A DNA stretch of 64,000 bases from Patulibacter brassicae. GTDB taxonomy: Bacteria; Actinomycetota; Thermoleophilia; Solirubrobacterales; Solirubrobacteraceae. The notes beneath the pieces are model-generated. The model saw nothing but the letters and a program-made list of their open reading frames with translations, was not told the origin of the DNA and made no database searches. Position 1 is the first letter of the stretch, and each line of letters begins with the position of its first letter. The stretch spans positions 1 through 64,000 of the forward strand of contig NZ_JAXAVX010000008.1 in NCBI RefSeq assembly GCF_033949425.1. Reading direction: 5' to 3'. The position numbers and the translations under genes were made by a program. Shown one piece after another: positions 34,038-42,199 of this stretch.

Positions 34038-35564
34038 TCAGCGCACGGGCGCCAGCGACCGGGCGATCGCCCGCATCTCGGCGTTCGTGAGCTGCGCCGT
34101 CAGCGAGTTGGCGACCCAGTAGGTGCCGCGGCTCGTCCGCAGGACGATCCGGCGGATCCGCCGGCCGTCGTACTGCACGGTGAACGTCCGCCCGCCGAGG
34201 CGCTCCTTCGATCCGGGGAGCTTCAGCAGCGGCGGGTCGCGCCACGTCGTGCCCTGGATGCCGTACCGCTGGCCCAGGCCCGGCAGGTCGACGACGATCC
34301 GGTACGCCGGCCAGGGGTAGAGCTTGCCGCCCGGCGAGGCGATGTCGTAGGCGTGCGTCGCGGCCTCGTCGTACGTCGCGCCGGCGCGGGCGCGGGTCGG
34401 TGCGAGCACCGGCAGCTCGGCGAGCTTCTGCTGCAGCTGGCGCCCCAGCTGCGGGCCGGCGTCGGAGGCCTGGATCGTCGCGGGCGTGGCGCGCGCCCGG
34501 CGCCGTGCGGCCCGGCGCGCCTTCGTCGAGCGCCGCGACGAGCGGCCGGCGCTGCTGCTGCTCGACGACGAGGTCACGCCGGGCTCGCCGACCGTCCCGG
34601 GATGCAGGAACTGCCGGGCGGCGCGCCGCAGCGCGGCCGGGCTGGCGCGGTAGCTGGAGTTGTCGCCGGCGTCGGTGACGTCGAGCTCGATCCGCTTCGT
34701 CGCGCCGCCGCTGACCGACAGCGCGAGGTTCGCCAGCCGCAGCAGCTCGCGCCGCTTCTTCAGCTGGGGATCGGTCGTGAGCAGCGGCGCGATCGCCTCC
34801 AGCAGGCCGTCGCGGTCGGAGATGAGCTTGCCCGTGGACACCTGCGCCCGCGCGTCGGCGAGGAACGTCTGCTGCCGCGCCTCGCGCACCTTGTCCGTGT
34901 CGCCGTGGCGGTAGCGGACGAACGACAGCGCATCCTCGCCGCAGAGCCGCTGGTAGCCCGAGGGCACGTCGATCGCGGCGTACGGCTCGCGGCTGCCGCG
35001 CGGCGGGTTGTTGTCGTTGAAGTACGTCCAGTCGATGTCGGCGTAGAGGCAGCCGAGCTCGTTGACCGCCTTGGAGAACGCCGTGAACCGGATCGAGACG
35101 TAGTGGTTGATCCGGAACCGCTCGCCGGGACTCGACAGGAGCTGCCGCAGCTTGCGCATGAGGTTCTGCGGGCCCTTCGTGAACGCGCTGTTGAGCTTCA
35201 CGTTCGGCGATCCCGGCGGCGAGATGAGGAGGTCGCGGGGCAGCGACAGCATCGTCGTGACCTTCTCCTCCGGGTTCAGGCGCACGAGCAGCATCGTGTC
35301 GGCCCGCGTCCGGTTGCCCTCGCCGCTGCCGAAGCGGTGGTCGTCGCCGACGAGCAGCAGCGTCTGCGGCTCGCCGCGCGCGGACCCGTCGACGTCGACG
35401 TTCGCGTCCTGACTGGACCGCAGCGCGTCCTCGATGTCCCCGGCGCCCTCGTTGACCACCGCCGCGACGCTCGTGGCGACGACGACGAGCACGACGACCC
35501 CCGCGCCGAGCAGGCGCAGGAGGAACGACCGGCCGGACCGAGAGAGCGGAGGAACCTCGGACAT
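34038..35564 (-). CDS. LytR-CpsA-Psr (LCP) family cell-wall glycopolymer ligase
   Basis: LCP proteins transfer undecaprenyl-linked glycopolymers to peptidoglycan at the outer membrane face of the cell membrane. The 508-residue protein has a short cytoplasmic tail, one membrane helix (LLGAGVVVLVVVATSVAAVV), then the LCP domain with TLLLVGDDHRFGSGEGNRTRADTMLLVRL, EEKVTTMLSLPRDLLIS, VNELGCLYADIDW and ALSFVRYRHGDTDKVREARQQ, where the conserved Arg and Asp residues of the active pocket are present. A Ser/Arg-rich linker near residue 320 leads to a C-terminal beta-rich domain. The promoter is leaderless (TAGCCT 7 nt upstream). Confidence 0.9.
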   Translation of the reverse strand: MSEVPPLSRSGRSFLLRLLGAGVVVLVVVATSVAAVVNEGAGDIEDALRSSQDANVDVDGSARGEPQTLLLVGDDHRFGSGEGNRTRADTMLLVRLNPEEKVTTMLSLPRDLLISPPGSPNVKLNSAFTKGPQNLMRKLRQLLSSPGERFRINHYVSIRFTAFSKAVNELGCLYADIDWTYFNDNNPPRGSREPYAAIDVPSGYQRLCGEDALSFVRYRHGDTDKVREARQQTFLADARAQVSTGKLISDRDGLLEAIAPLLTTDPQLKKRRELLRLANLALSVSGGATKRIELDVTDAGDNSSYRASPAALRRAARQFLHPGTVGEPGVTSSSSSSSAGRSSRRSTKARRAARRRARATPATIQASDAGPQLGRQLQQKLAELPVLAPTRARAGATYDEAATHAYDIASPGGKLYPWPAYRIVVDLPGLGQRYGIQGTTWRDPPLLKLPGSKERLGGRTFTVQYDGRRIRRIVLRTSRGTYWVANSLTAQLTNAEMRAIARSLAPVR

Positions 35565-35571
35565 CACCCAG

Positions 35572-35577
35572 AGGCTA
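35572..35577 (-). promoter_or_regulatory. -10 box of the LCP gene (leaderless)
   Basis: TAGCCT on the minus strand ends 7 nt before the ATG at 35564. Confidence 0.5.
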
Positions 35578-35668
35578 GAGGGGTCGTGGCGGTCCGCGTC
35601 GTGCTCGCCGCTTCGGCGCCGCGGGCGAGCGGCGGGAGCGCCATGCGCCCGCGCCGCCGCCCTGCGAC

Positions 35669-38224
35669 TCAGCGCACCCCGGCCCGGCGCAGGACCGTGC
35701 GCAGCCGCGCGGCCTTCGCGTGGTCGGCGCGGACGACCGCCACCGCCCGCACCTTGCCGCGGCGGGTGACGAACACGACGCGCCGGCCGCCGGCCGCCGG
35801 GGCCCGGCGGACCCAGAGCCCGTTGGCGACGCGCCGCGCGCCCCTCGCGGCGACGGCCGCCCGGCTGCCGGGCCGCACGCCCGACACGCGGTGCGCGGCG
35901 AGCGTCGAGCTGACCGCGACCGTCCGGCCCTGGTCGTCGAACGCGGCGGCGATCCGGCCCTCGCGTCCGCGGGCGTCCTTCGCGCAGTAGCGGTACGCCC
36001 CGCCGGGTCGCTCGGCGGGCTGGCCGACGCGACGCAGCAGCGCCAGGCGCTCCTCCCCCATCCGCAGCGGCCCGACGCCGGCGCCGGTCAGGCGCCCGGC
36101 GTCCTGACAGCGCTCCGCGGGCACGCCGGTCGCGCGCTCCCACGTGCGCAGGTACGCCTCGGGGCCGTGCATCAGGTCGTCGACGATCGGGTCGCCGGCG
36201 ATCTGGCGCAGGTCCTCGACCCAGTCGGGGTAGAGCCCGTAGTGCGCGACGCCCTCGCGGTTGATGTCCCAGGTCCGCTGGCCGGCGTGGTTGCGGTCCA
36301 GCACGACGGCGCCGTCGGCGGAGCGGAACGGGTAGCGCACCGGGTTGGCGCTGTTCTTCTCGCGCCGCGGTCCCTGCGCGCCGAAGCCGTTGATGTCGGC
36401 GCCGAAGCCGATGCCCAGCCGCGGCAGGCCGACCTCGGCGGCGACCTTGCGCAGCGTCTTCCACTCCGCGGCGAACGACGTCGAGGCCCCCGCGTACGGG
36501 CCGATGAAGCCGCCGAGGCGCAGGATCCGCGCCGGCGAGGTCTCGTCCGACCAGCTGTGGCTCGAGATGACGCCGGCGTACCGGCGGCCCTCGATGACCT
36601 TCAGCGCCTCGTCGCGCGTCTTCACGCTCATGTGGTCGACCTCGACCATCATGCCCTTGTCCATCATCCGCTCGATGAGCTTGCGGCCGAGGTCGCTGAG
36701 CCCGCGCGGGTTGCAGAGCCCGCCGGAGGGATAGACCGGCAGCACGCCGTGGACGCCGAGCGTCGTGAGCAGCTGGGTGACGATGTCCAGCCGCGGGACG
36801 ACGTCGAGGTCGTAGCGGTCGTGGACGTGCCCGTCCCCGTGGCCGTGCGGGTCGCACTTCTGGAGCTTCAGGAACGAGCCGGTGCTCACGAGGTTGCCGA
36901 CGTTCGTCAGAAGCCCGGTGAGCCCGCCGTCGCCGGTCGTGCCGCCGAACGGGTTGTCGAACTTGTGGACGGGGAACGCGCTGCGCACCCCGAGGGCGTA
37001 CATGTCGTCCAGGCGCTTCATGACCTGCTCCTCGGTGCAGGTCGAGCGCCCGCCGGGCAGCGCGCAGTCGAGCACCTCGGAGTTCTCCATCCCGAGGACG
37101 ATCGCGAGCTTGCCGTCGTTGATCACGCGCCGCGCCTGATCGGGCGAGGTGACGATCCGGAACCAGCCCTTGCCCGGGCCGCCGCTCTGGGCGTCGATGT
37201 AGCCCTCGAGCTCGCGGGCCCAGCGCGCCTGCTGCAGCAGCGTGTGCAGCTCGCGGCAGTCGTTGCCCTTGAACGGGTAGATCCGGCAGAGCGCGCCGTT
37301 GTCGACGAGGTCGACGACCATCACCCGCAGGCCGCCGCGCCACGCGCGCTCGATCCACTTCCAGTAGGCGCCCTCGTGGGTCAGCGAGTTCCAGCGCGGC
37401 CAGTCCTTGAACGTCGGCCAGCCCACCGGATCGTGCGCGCCGAGGGGCCCGGTCGGTGCGTCGGAGAGGAAGTTCTCCAGCACCGCGGCGTTGCCGTTGG
37501 CCAGCTGGTGGTCGGGGCAGTCGACGAGCGCCTGCTCGATCCCGTAGGCCGACCACGTGCGGCCGCAGTGGACCCGTCCGCCGATGAAGTTGAAGTTGAT
37601 CGGGTGGTTGTGGCTGTCCATCAGCCCGCGCACCTCGGCGTCCGGCGCGACGCCGCGGGCCGGGGTCCCGGTCGCGTTGACGTCGGCCTCCGGGAACGTC
37701 GCGCAGCCGTCGGCCGCGACGAACGAGAACCGCCCCGGCGTGCCGACGGCGCCGCCGGTCGCGCTGAGCGCGCCCTTCGCGTCGGGCTGCACCGCCAGCT
37801 GGCCGCCCGTGAGCGCTTGGAGCTGGAAGCCGTCGCCATCGGGGCGCACCGCCCAGTCCGACGCTCCGCCGAGGACCGTGGCGGGCCGCACGCCCTGGCC
37901 GGCCTGCTCCGGTGCGGCGCGGTCGGGGCCGTAGAGGACGTAGCGCCCGAGCGCGGTGGCCTGCATCCGGAACGGCGTGCCGGCTGCGGCCGTCGCGGCG
38001 TCCGCGCGATAGCCGCCCCCGACGCGCCGGACGAACTGCCCGGTCTGCGCGGAGCGCACGACGTAGCACCCGTGCACGAGCGCATAGCGGTCCGGCGCGT
38101 CCGCCGCCGTGGCCCCCGCGGGAGCGCCGAGCGCGGCGACGAGCACCCCGCTGAGGAGGGTGGCGAGCGTCGCGGCACCGAGTCGGCGCCGGCGGGGTGG
38201 TCGTGAGGGACGGCGAACAGGCAC
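35669..38224 (-). CDS. Secreted M19-like (membrane dipeptidase-related) metal-dependent hydrolase
   Basis: An 851-residue exported protein. A GTG start gives an Arg-rich twin-basic end and hydrophobic core with cleavage near GATAADAP. Residues about 45-165 form a strand-rich fascin/beta-trefoil-like module. The hydrolase domain follows: MDSHNHPINFNF (HxH metal ligands), LGMENSEVLD, MMVEVDHMSVKTRDEAL, GVISSHSWSDE and GFGADINGFG match the order of metal and active-site elements in peptidase family M19/amidohydrolases. A C-terminal module of about 150 residues is beta-rich. The substrate may be a dipeptide or another amide in the envelope. The promoter is described separately. Confidence 0.75.
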   Translation of the reverse strand: MPVRRPSRPPRRRRLGAATLATLLSGVLVAALGAPAGATAADAPDRYALVHGCYVVRSAQTGQFVRRVGGGYRADAATAAAGTPFRMQATALGRYVLYGPDRAAPEQAGQGVRPATVLGGASDWAVRPDGDGFQLQALTGGQLAVQPDAKGALSATGGAVGTPGRFSFVAADGCATFPEADVNATGTPARGVAPDAEVRGLMDSHNHPINFNFIGGRVHCGRTWSAYGIEQALVDCPDHQLANGNAAVLENFLSDAPTGPLGAHDPVGWPTFKDWPRWNSLTHEGAYWKWIERAWRGGLRVMVVDLVDNGALCRIYPFKGNDCRELHTLLQQARWARELEGYIDAQSGGPGKGWFRIVTSPDQARRVINDGKLAIVLGMENSEVLDCALPGGRSTCTEEQVMKRLDDMYALGVRSAFPVHKFDNPFGGTTGDGGLTGLLTNVGNLVSTGSFLKLQKCDPHGHGDGHVHDRYDLDVVPRLDIVTQLLTTLGVHGVLPVYPSGGLCNPRGLSDLGRKLIERMMDKGMMVEVDHMSVKTRDEALKVIEGRRYAGVISSHSWSDETSPARILRLGGFIGPYAGASTSFAAEWKTLRKVAAEVGLPRLGIGFGADINGFGAQGPRREKNSANPVRYPFRSADGAVVLDRNHAGQRTWDINREGVAHYGLYPDWVEDLRQIAGDPIVDDLMHGPEAYLRTWERATGVPAERCQDAGRLTGAGVGPLRMGEERLALLRRVGQPAERPGGAYRYCAKDARGREGRIAAAFDDQGRTVAVSSTLAAHRVSGVRPGSRAAVAARGARRVANGLWVRRAPAAGGRRVVFVTRRGKVRAVAVVRADHAKAARLRTVLRRAGVR

Positions 38225-38231
38225 GTTCGCG

Positions 38232-38261
38232 ACCTTAACGCGACGAGTTACACCCGTGCAA
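38232..38261 (-). promoter_or_regulatory. Leaderless promoter of the M19-like gene with -35 and -10
   Basis: On the minus strand TTGCAC (38261-38256), an 18-bp spacer and TAAGGT (38237-38232) form a sigma-70-type promoter. The -10 ends 7 nt before the GTG at 38224. Confidence 0.6.
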
Positions 38262-38360
38262 CCAGATCTCGCGAATCGCGCGCTCGTCCGGCTGCGTGCG
38301 CCCCGCGCGGGGTGCGCCCAGTTCGGGCCGCCCGCCCCGGACGGCGTCGTCGCCGCGCCG

Positions 38361-38816
38361 TCATCGCGGCCGGTAGGGACCGAGGTCCACCTCGCGCAAC
38401 GGCGAGCCGCCGTCGAGGAACAGGCGCCCCCCGGGCGTCAGCGCGTCGGCGATCCGGCGCAGCGCCTGCGCCTCGCGCGCGGGATGCCGGCCGTCCAAGA
38501 CGCCGACCCGCACCGCGAGGGCCAGGTCGTAGGGCGCCTCGCCCGGCGCGAGCGCCAGATCCTCGACCGCGACGCACCGCACGCCGAGGCGTCCGGCGGC
38601 GATCTCCGCCGCCGCGGCGCGTTCGACGAGCGCGATGCCCTCCGCGGACCGATCGACGACGAGCACGTGCCCGGCCGCCCCGACCCGCCGGGCCACCTCG
38701 CGCGCCGCGGCCCCGGGCGCCCCGCCGACCTCGAGCACCCGCAGGCCGGGCCGCAGCGGCAGCGCGTCGGCGATCGCCGCCAGGCGTGGGGACAGGGACG
38801 TCATCGACGGCATCAT
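38361..38816 (-). CDS. Class I SAM-dependent methyltransferase
   Basis: A 151-residue methyltransferase core. Motif I is LRVLEVGGAPGAAAREVARRVG, followed by HVLVVDRSAEGIALVERAA (acidic residue binding the ribose), VAVEDLALAPGEAPYDLALAVRVG (motif II region) and LTPGGRLFLDGGSPL (motif III). It is shorter than usual, with little after motif III, so substrate recognition must involve few added elements. The start could be any of three closely spaced ATG codons (38804-38816). The target is unknown. Confidence 0.8.
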   Translation of the reverse strand: MMPSMTSLSPRLAAIADALPLRPGLRVLEVGGAPGAAAREVARRVGAAGHVLVVDRSAEGIALVERAAAAEIAAGRLGVRCVAVEDLALAPGEAPYDLALAVRVGVLDGRHPAREAQALRRIADALTPGGRLFLDGGSPLREVDLGPYRPR

Positions 38817-38848
38817 CCCCGCTGCCGGGACCAACGATCGGGACCCCG

Positions 38849-39133
38849 TCAGCGACGCGGATCCTCGTCGTTCGGATCGGGCACCTCGTGCGTGCGTCGG
38901 GATCTCGCGGCGTAGCGGTCGCCGACGCTGCTCGCCGCCGCGGTGACTGTCATGAGGAGGCCGAGGAGGACGACGACGTACCCGACGCCGCGCGTCCGGC
39001 AGGCGAAGGGCTCGTCGCCGCCGTCGCAGCGCATGCCGTTGTCGGTCTGGCCCGTCTCCCACCCGATCTGCCAGACGCCGAGGACCAGGAGGACGGCCGC
39101 GATGGCGAAGAGGATCGTCGTCGGGCGGGACAT
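38849..39133 (-). CDS. Small membrane protein with two helices
   Basis: A 94-residue protein with two predicted membrane helices (TTILFAIAAVLLVLGVWQIGW and VGYVVVLLGLLMTVTAAASSV). A loop between them carries two Cys (MRCDGGDEPFACR), which could form an outside disulfide. The tail is charged. It was not recognised beyond this. It lies just upstream of the methyltransferase gene on the same strand and marks the end of core-like sequence before the accessory region. Confidence 0.6.
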   Translation of the reverse strand: MSRPTTILFAIAAVLLVLGVWQIGWETGQTDNGMRCDGGDEPFACRTRGVGYVVVLLGLLMTVTAAASSVGDRYAARSRRTHEVPDPNDEDPRR

Positions 39134-39562
39134 CGCCGGAGCGTGACAGCGGAGGCCGCCCGGCGGACGCACGGACGTCGCGCCGTGGGTCGCCGACGGG
39201 ATGGGAATGCTGTTCGACTCGTTCGCGCGTGGCGACGTCCGTTGCCGAGGAGCGCTGCGTCCTCTGCTCGTTGGGGTCGCGATTGGCCCGTCGTCCAGCC
39301 GCCGAGGGCGGCTCAAGGTTCGTCGTCCGCCCTCCCGCCGATGCCGGGCGGCGGGTCGGCCTCGGGATCGGCATCGCGCTGGCGCCGTGATACCGCACGA
39401 CGTAGACCGACGGCCGACGCCCAGCCCGCTTATGCCCCGCCGCTCCCCGGAAGGGCTTCCAGCCCTTCGCAGCGTTATGGCCCAGAGACGTACCACCGCC
39501 GGCGCTGCGTGCTGACGAGGCCTTGAACCGGCGACCATGACTGTCCGGCTATTGAAAGGGCA
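39134..39562. other. Gene-free accessory-region segment with a hairpin
   Basis: No convincing gene is present in about 430 bp. A hairpin at 39450-39468 (GAAGGGC, loop TTCCA, GCCCTTC) could be a terminator for the small XRE gene transcribed leftward. Base composition starts to drop here. Confidence 0.45.
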
Positions 39563-39742
39563 TCAAGCGCCGTCGATCAGGCTCGACGGCGGGACGTCTA
39601 GGGCCTTTGCCAGTCGCAGGACTGTCGAGATCCGCGGATCCCGCAGGCCCCGTTCAATCCGACTGACCTCGGTCGGGTGGATCCCGGATCGATCTGCGAC
39701 GTCCTCCTGAGTGAACCCGGACGCTTCCCGCGCCGCGCGCAC
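39563..39742 (-). CDS. Small XRE-family HTH protein, start unclear
   Basis: A short Cro/C1-type helix-turn-helix reading frame: REASGFTQEDVADRSGIHPTEVSRIERGLRDPRISTVLRLAKALDVPPSSLIDGA, ending at 39563. Taken from the GTG at 39742 it gives 59 residues. Recognisable HTH sequence continues upstream in frame to about 39784 (LADLAAFAAN), where no ATG, GTG or TTG occurs before a stop codon, so the gene may be truncated at its 5' end or use a rare start. Comparable proteins repress phage or element genes. It is divergent from the lipoprotein gene at 39835. Confidence 0.6.
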   Translation of the reverse strand: MRAAREASGFTQEDVADRSGIHPTEVSRIERGLRDPRISTVLRLAKALDVPPSSLIDGA

Positions 39743-39822
39743 GTTCGCTGCGAAGGCGGCCAGGTCCGCTAAGTCGATCGTGTTGTGACATGCCCCCAGC
39801 CACCAGAGGGAAAGTCACAAGT

Positions 39823-39828
39823 TAGGCT
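39823..39828 (+). promoter_or_regulatory. -10 box of the small lipoprotein gene (leaderless)
   Basis: TAGGCT ends exactly 6 nt before the ATG at 39835. Confidence 0.55.
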
Positions 39829-39834
39829 GCAGCG

Positions 39835-40248
39835 ATGAGAACCTTTGCGCTCGTGACCCTCGTGGTCGTGACCTTCGGCCTGACCGGATGTGGCTCAGAT
39901 TCGACCGACGCCGCAAACGAGCCCGACGTCAGGACGAACGACGCCCTCACCGACAGCGAGAAGGACCCCGGCTACAACCCCGAGGTCGTCGCCCTCGGCT
40001 TGAAGCTCGCTGCCAGCAAAGCCCACACCTATTGCGAGACCCGAAGCCTGGGGCAGCATGACGCCAGCGAGACGGACCTCCATGATTTCGCCGCGCAGTC
40101 CGGCCGCGTCGTCAAGAACTACCCGCGGGTCACGATCGACGGCGCACCACTCAGCGACTACCTCAGACGCGAGGCGGACTCGCTCCGGTCGTGCTCCTCG
40201 TCTACAGCCGACACGATTCTGGCGGCGCGGGCTCGAATCCCGAAGTAG
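39835..40248 (+). CDS. Small lipoprotein of the accessory region
   Basis: A 137-residue protein with a short signal peptide (MRTFALVTLVVVTFGLTGC) whose lipobox Cys is at residue 19. The mature part is hydrophilic and mostly helical, with two further Cys (HTYCETR, LRSCSSS) that could pair. No family was recognised. The gene is less GC-rich than its surroundings and lies 39 bp before the zinc-ribbon gene on the same strand. Confidence 0.6.
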   Translation: MRTFALVTLVVVTFGLTGCGSDSTDAANEPDVRTNDALTDSEKDPGYNPEVVALGLKLAASKAHTYCETRSLGQHDASETDLHDFAAQSGRVVKNYPRVTIDGAPLSDYLRREADSLRSCSSSTADTILAARARIPK

Positions 40249-40287
40249 CGGATCGATCCGGCCACTACCGACAACTACGCGGAGACA

Positions 40288-40629
40288 ATGCGCATCGAGG
40301 ACATCGAGATCCACGACGGCGAGCCCGACCGACCCTACGAGGTCGTCGGAGACGTCCTCGCTCGGATCGGCACACGCACCCCGCTCAATCGTTCCCCGAG
40401 CATCGAAGCCATCAACTCAAGACTCAGGGAGAAAGCGATCAGCATGGGCGCGAATGCCGTCATCCGCGTGGCATACACACGCGGCCCGATTCCTAGCTCG
40501 TGGAAGGGCCTGACGGCCCGCGGAGTAGCAGTCCGACTGGAGCAAGACACACGGCGATGCCCGTCCTGCGCCGAGAGCATCAAGCGGCAAGCTGTTCGGT
40601 GCAAGCACTGTGGCGCAGCAGTGACTTGA
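40288..40629 (+). CDS. YbjQ-like domain protein with C-terminal zinc ribbon
   Basis: A 113-residue protein. The N-terminal part (residues 15-85; YEVVGDVLARIGTRTPLN, LREKAISMGANAVIRVAY) has the pattern of the YbjQ/heavy-metal-binding-like fold. It ends in a double CxxC zinc ribbon CPSCAESIKRQAVRCKHCG. Such fusions occur as small stand-alone proteins of unknown role. The ribosome binding site is poor and composition is lower in GC than core genes. Confidence 0.65.
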   Translation: MRIEDIEIHDGEPDRPYEVVGDVLARIGTRTPLNRSPSIEAINSRLREKAISMGANAVIRVAYTRGPIPSSWKGLTARGVAVRLEQDTRRCPSCAESIKRQAVRCKHCGAAVT

Positions 40630-40737
40630 GCATGCGAAGCCTGGACTGGGGGCAGTCTGGGCGGCGAGCCGACGCCTGGCGGACACGCCGCCGATACGCG
40701 CGCTCAGGGCGAACGCAAGTCACGGCTTCGAGAACGA

Positions 40738-40764
40738 CGAAACCCCCGCTGGGCGGGGGTTTCG
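40738..40764 (-). terminator. Original terminator of the tRNA-Glu gene (left junction)
   Basis: CGAAACCCCCGC and GCGGGGGTTTCG form a 12-bp stem with loop TGG; read leftward it is followed by TCGTT. It lies directly after the displaced tRNA 3' end (40769-40813), so it is probably the chromosome's own tRNA-Glu terminator, separated from the gene when the element inserted. Confidence 0.75.
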
Positions 40765-40768
40765 AGAG

Positions 40769-40813
40769 GTACCGCTACGGGGATTCGAACCCCGGTTTCC
40801 GCCGTGAGAGGGC
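40769..40813 (-). repeat. Left attachment repeat (3' part of tRNA-Glu)
   Basis: 45 bp identical to 48124-48168, covering the anticodon loop through the 3' end of tRNA-Glu(CTC). Beyond it the sequence diverges from the tRNA (no 5' half), so this is a duplicated attachment site, not a gene. Confidence 0.9.
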
Positions 40814-40930
40814 CCGGCCAGCACCGGTCCTTCACCACGAATTGCCTGCAAAATTAGGCCACTGCGTACGGCCGCGAGCGCGCTCGACCCTTTTTCGACC
40901 CCTACGCCTTGCGGTCGCCGCACCTGTCGT

Positions 40931-40936
40931 TACGCT
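40931..40936 (+). promoter_or_regulatory. -10 box of the AAA ATPase gene (leaderless)
   Basis: TACGCT ends exactly 6 nt before the ATG at 40943. The element gene thus uses the same leaderless arrangement as host genes. Confidence 0.55.
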
Positions 40937-40942
40937 GCGGCG

Positions 40943-42199
40943 ATGGCCAAGCTGTTGCCGACCGAGGTCTTTACGCCGTCGAGCCTTCCGGTGAAAGAGA
41001 CCAACGTCTACGCCGCGCGCACAGAAGCCGAGGAATCTCTAGATCGTGCTCTAACGCGCAGTGAGGTCCCGGTCGTGTTCGGGGAGTACGGGGTGGGTAA
41101 GACCACGCTCATCAAGAAGCATTTCGCGGAAGCCGACCGCGATGGTCGACTGATCCACTTCCTAACCCCCCAGGACCGCAAGTTTGACGACGTTGCGCGG
41201 CTCGTCCTCGAGGCACTGGACTACGAAGTCGTGGTCGAAACCACGAAGGGCCGTGGCGCCACGATCGGCGGAGAAGCCGAGGCCTCGTACTTTTCGGTTC
41301 TGAAGGCGAAGCTAAAAGGCGAGATCACGGAGTCGTCGTCCTCCAGGACCGAACTGCTAGTTCGGACGCCCACCGACCATGGCCTTCTCAACGCGATGGC
41401 CGACGCGGAGATCGTCCTTGCACTCGATGAAGTCCACACGGCGTCCGAAGGCTTTCGCCGTCAGCTAGCTTCCATGATCAAGGCGAACAACGGGCTGAAT
41501 CGCGGCTGGCCCAAGATCGTCGTGATCGGCACGACAGCCGACGCGGCCGAACTCGTCAAAGAGGATCAGGGGATCGATCGGATTCTCCGCGAGGTACGCG
41601 TGAACCCGATGACCGACGACGAAGCCCGTTTCGTTGTGACCAACGGAATGGGAAAGCTCGACATCCACATCGCTACGGAATTGGTCGAGCGGATGGTGAG
41701 GACAGCGGCTGGGGCCCCGGCCCTCCTCCAGGAGGTCTGCCTCGACGTCGCAGAGCGAACCGTCAAGCGCGAGACGGGTGAGGTGTCCGACGAGGACATC
41801 GATTACGCCGTTACAACGTTCATCAAGACAAGTGAGCGGCGTCTAACGCAGCGCTACATGGAGGCCATCGAAACCGTCGGCCCCAAGCGGTACCGGAAGC
41901 AGATCCTCCGAGCCATGGCGGAGAGTCCCAGCGATTTTGTGACCATGGAAGAGCTCACCACGTCCATCTCGAAGTACCTGAACGAGACCGTTCCATCGAC
42001 GACCCTGAGCGGACCGCTTGCAACGCTGCGAACCCCCGAGTACGGAGAGATCCTGCGTGACGTGCCGCGACCGTCTCAGGACGGAACGCGCGTCTACAAC
42101 CTCACCGCGTTCAAGGACCCTCGAATGAAGGCCTTCATTCGGGTCATGGTGGCTGTCGAGGAGCAGGGGCTCCTCCCCAAGAAGGGTGAGTTGAGCTAG
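40943..42199 (+). CDS. AAA+ ATPase with C-terminal winged helix (element cargo)
   Basis: A 418-residue ATPase of the TniB/Orc-Cdc6-like kind. Walker A is GEYGVGKT at residues 47-54, Walker B VLALDEVHTAS near 157-167, sensor 1 VVIGTTAD near 192, followed by a helical lid (TDDEARFVVTNGMGKLDIHIATELVERMVRTAAGAPALLQEVC) and a winged-helix-like end (YRKQILRAMAESPSDFVTMEELTTSISKYL). There is no transposase partner. It lies alone between the left attachment site and the convergent primase/integrase gene, with which its stop codon overlaps through a CTAG. Position and composition suggest cargo, perhaps phage defence or element maintenance; this is inference. Confidence 0.78.
   Translation: MAKLLPTEVFTPSSLPVKETNVYAARTEAEESLDRALTRSEVPVVFGEYGVGKTTLIKKHFAEADRDGRLIHFLTPQDRKFDDVARLVLEALDYEVVVETTKGRGATIGGEAEASYFSVLKAKLKGEITESSSSRTELLVRTPTDHGLLNAMADAEIVLALDEVHTASEGFRRQLASMIKANNGLNRGWPKIVVIGTTADAAELVKEDQGIDRILREVRVNPMTDDEARFVVTNGMGKLDIHIATELVERMVRTAAGAPALLQEVCLDVAERTVKRETGEVSDEDIDYAVTTFIKTSERRLTQRYMEAIETVGPKRYRKQILRAMAESPSDFVTMEELTTSISKYLNETVPSTTLSGPLATLRTPEYGEILRDVPRPSQDGTRVYNLTAFKDPRMKAFIRVMVAVEEQGLLPKKGELS

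Noticed and set aside
39510..39550. tRNA-like stretch with TTGAACCGGCGACC
   Set aside because: It recalls the T-arm region of a tRNA on the minus strand, but no acceptor or anticodon stem can be formed around it.
40769..40813. Possible second tRNA-Glu gene
   Set aside because: Only the anticodon-loop-to-3'-end part is present; the acceptor 5' strand and D-arm are replaced by unrelated sequence, so it is an attachment-site duplicate.
40943..42199. TniB transposition ATPase of a Tn7/Mu-like transposon
   Set aside because: No TniA/TnsB-type transposase, TniQ or terminal inverted repeats are nearby; the segment is bounded by a tRNA attachment repeat instead.
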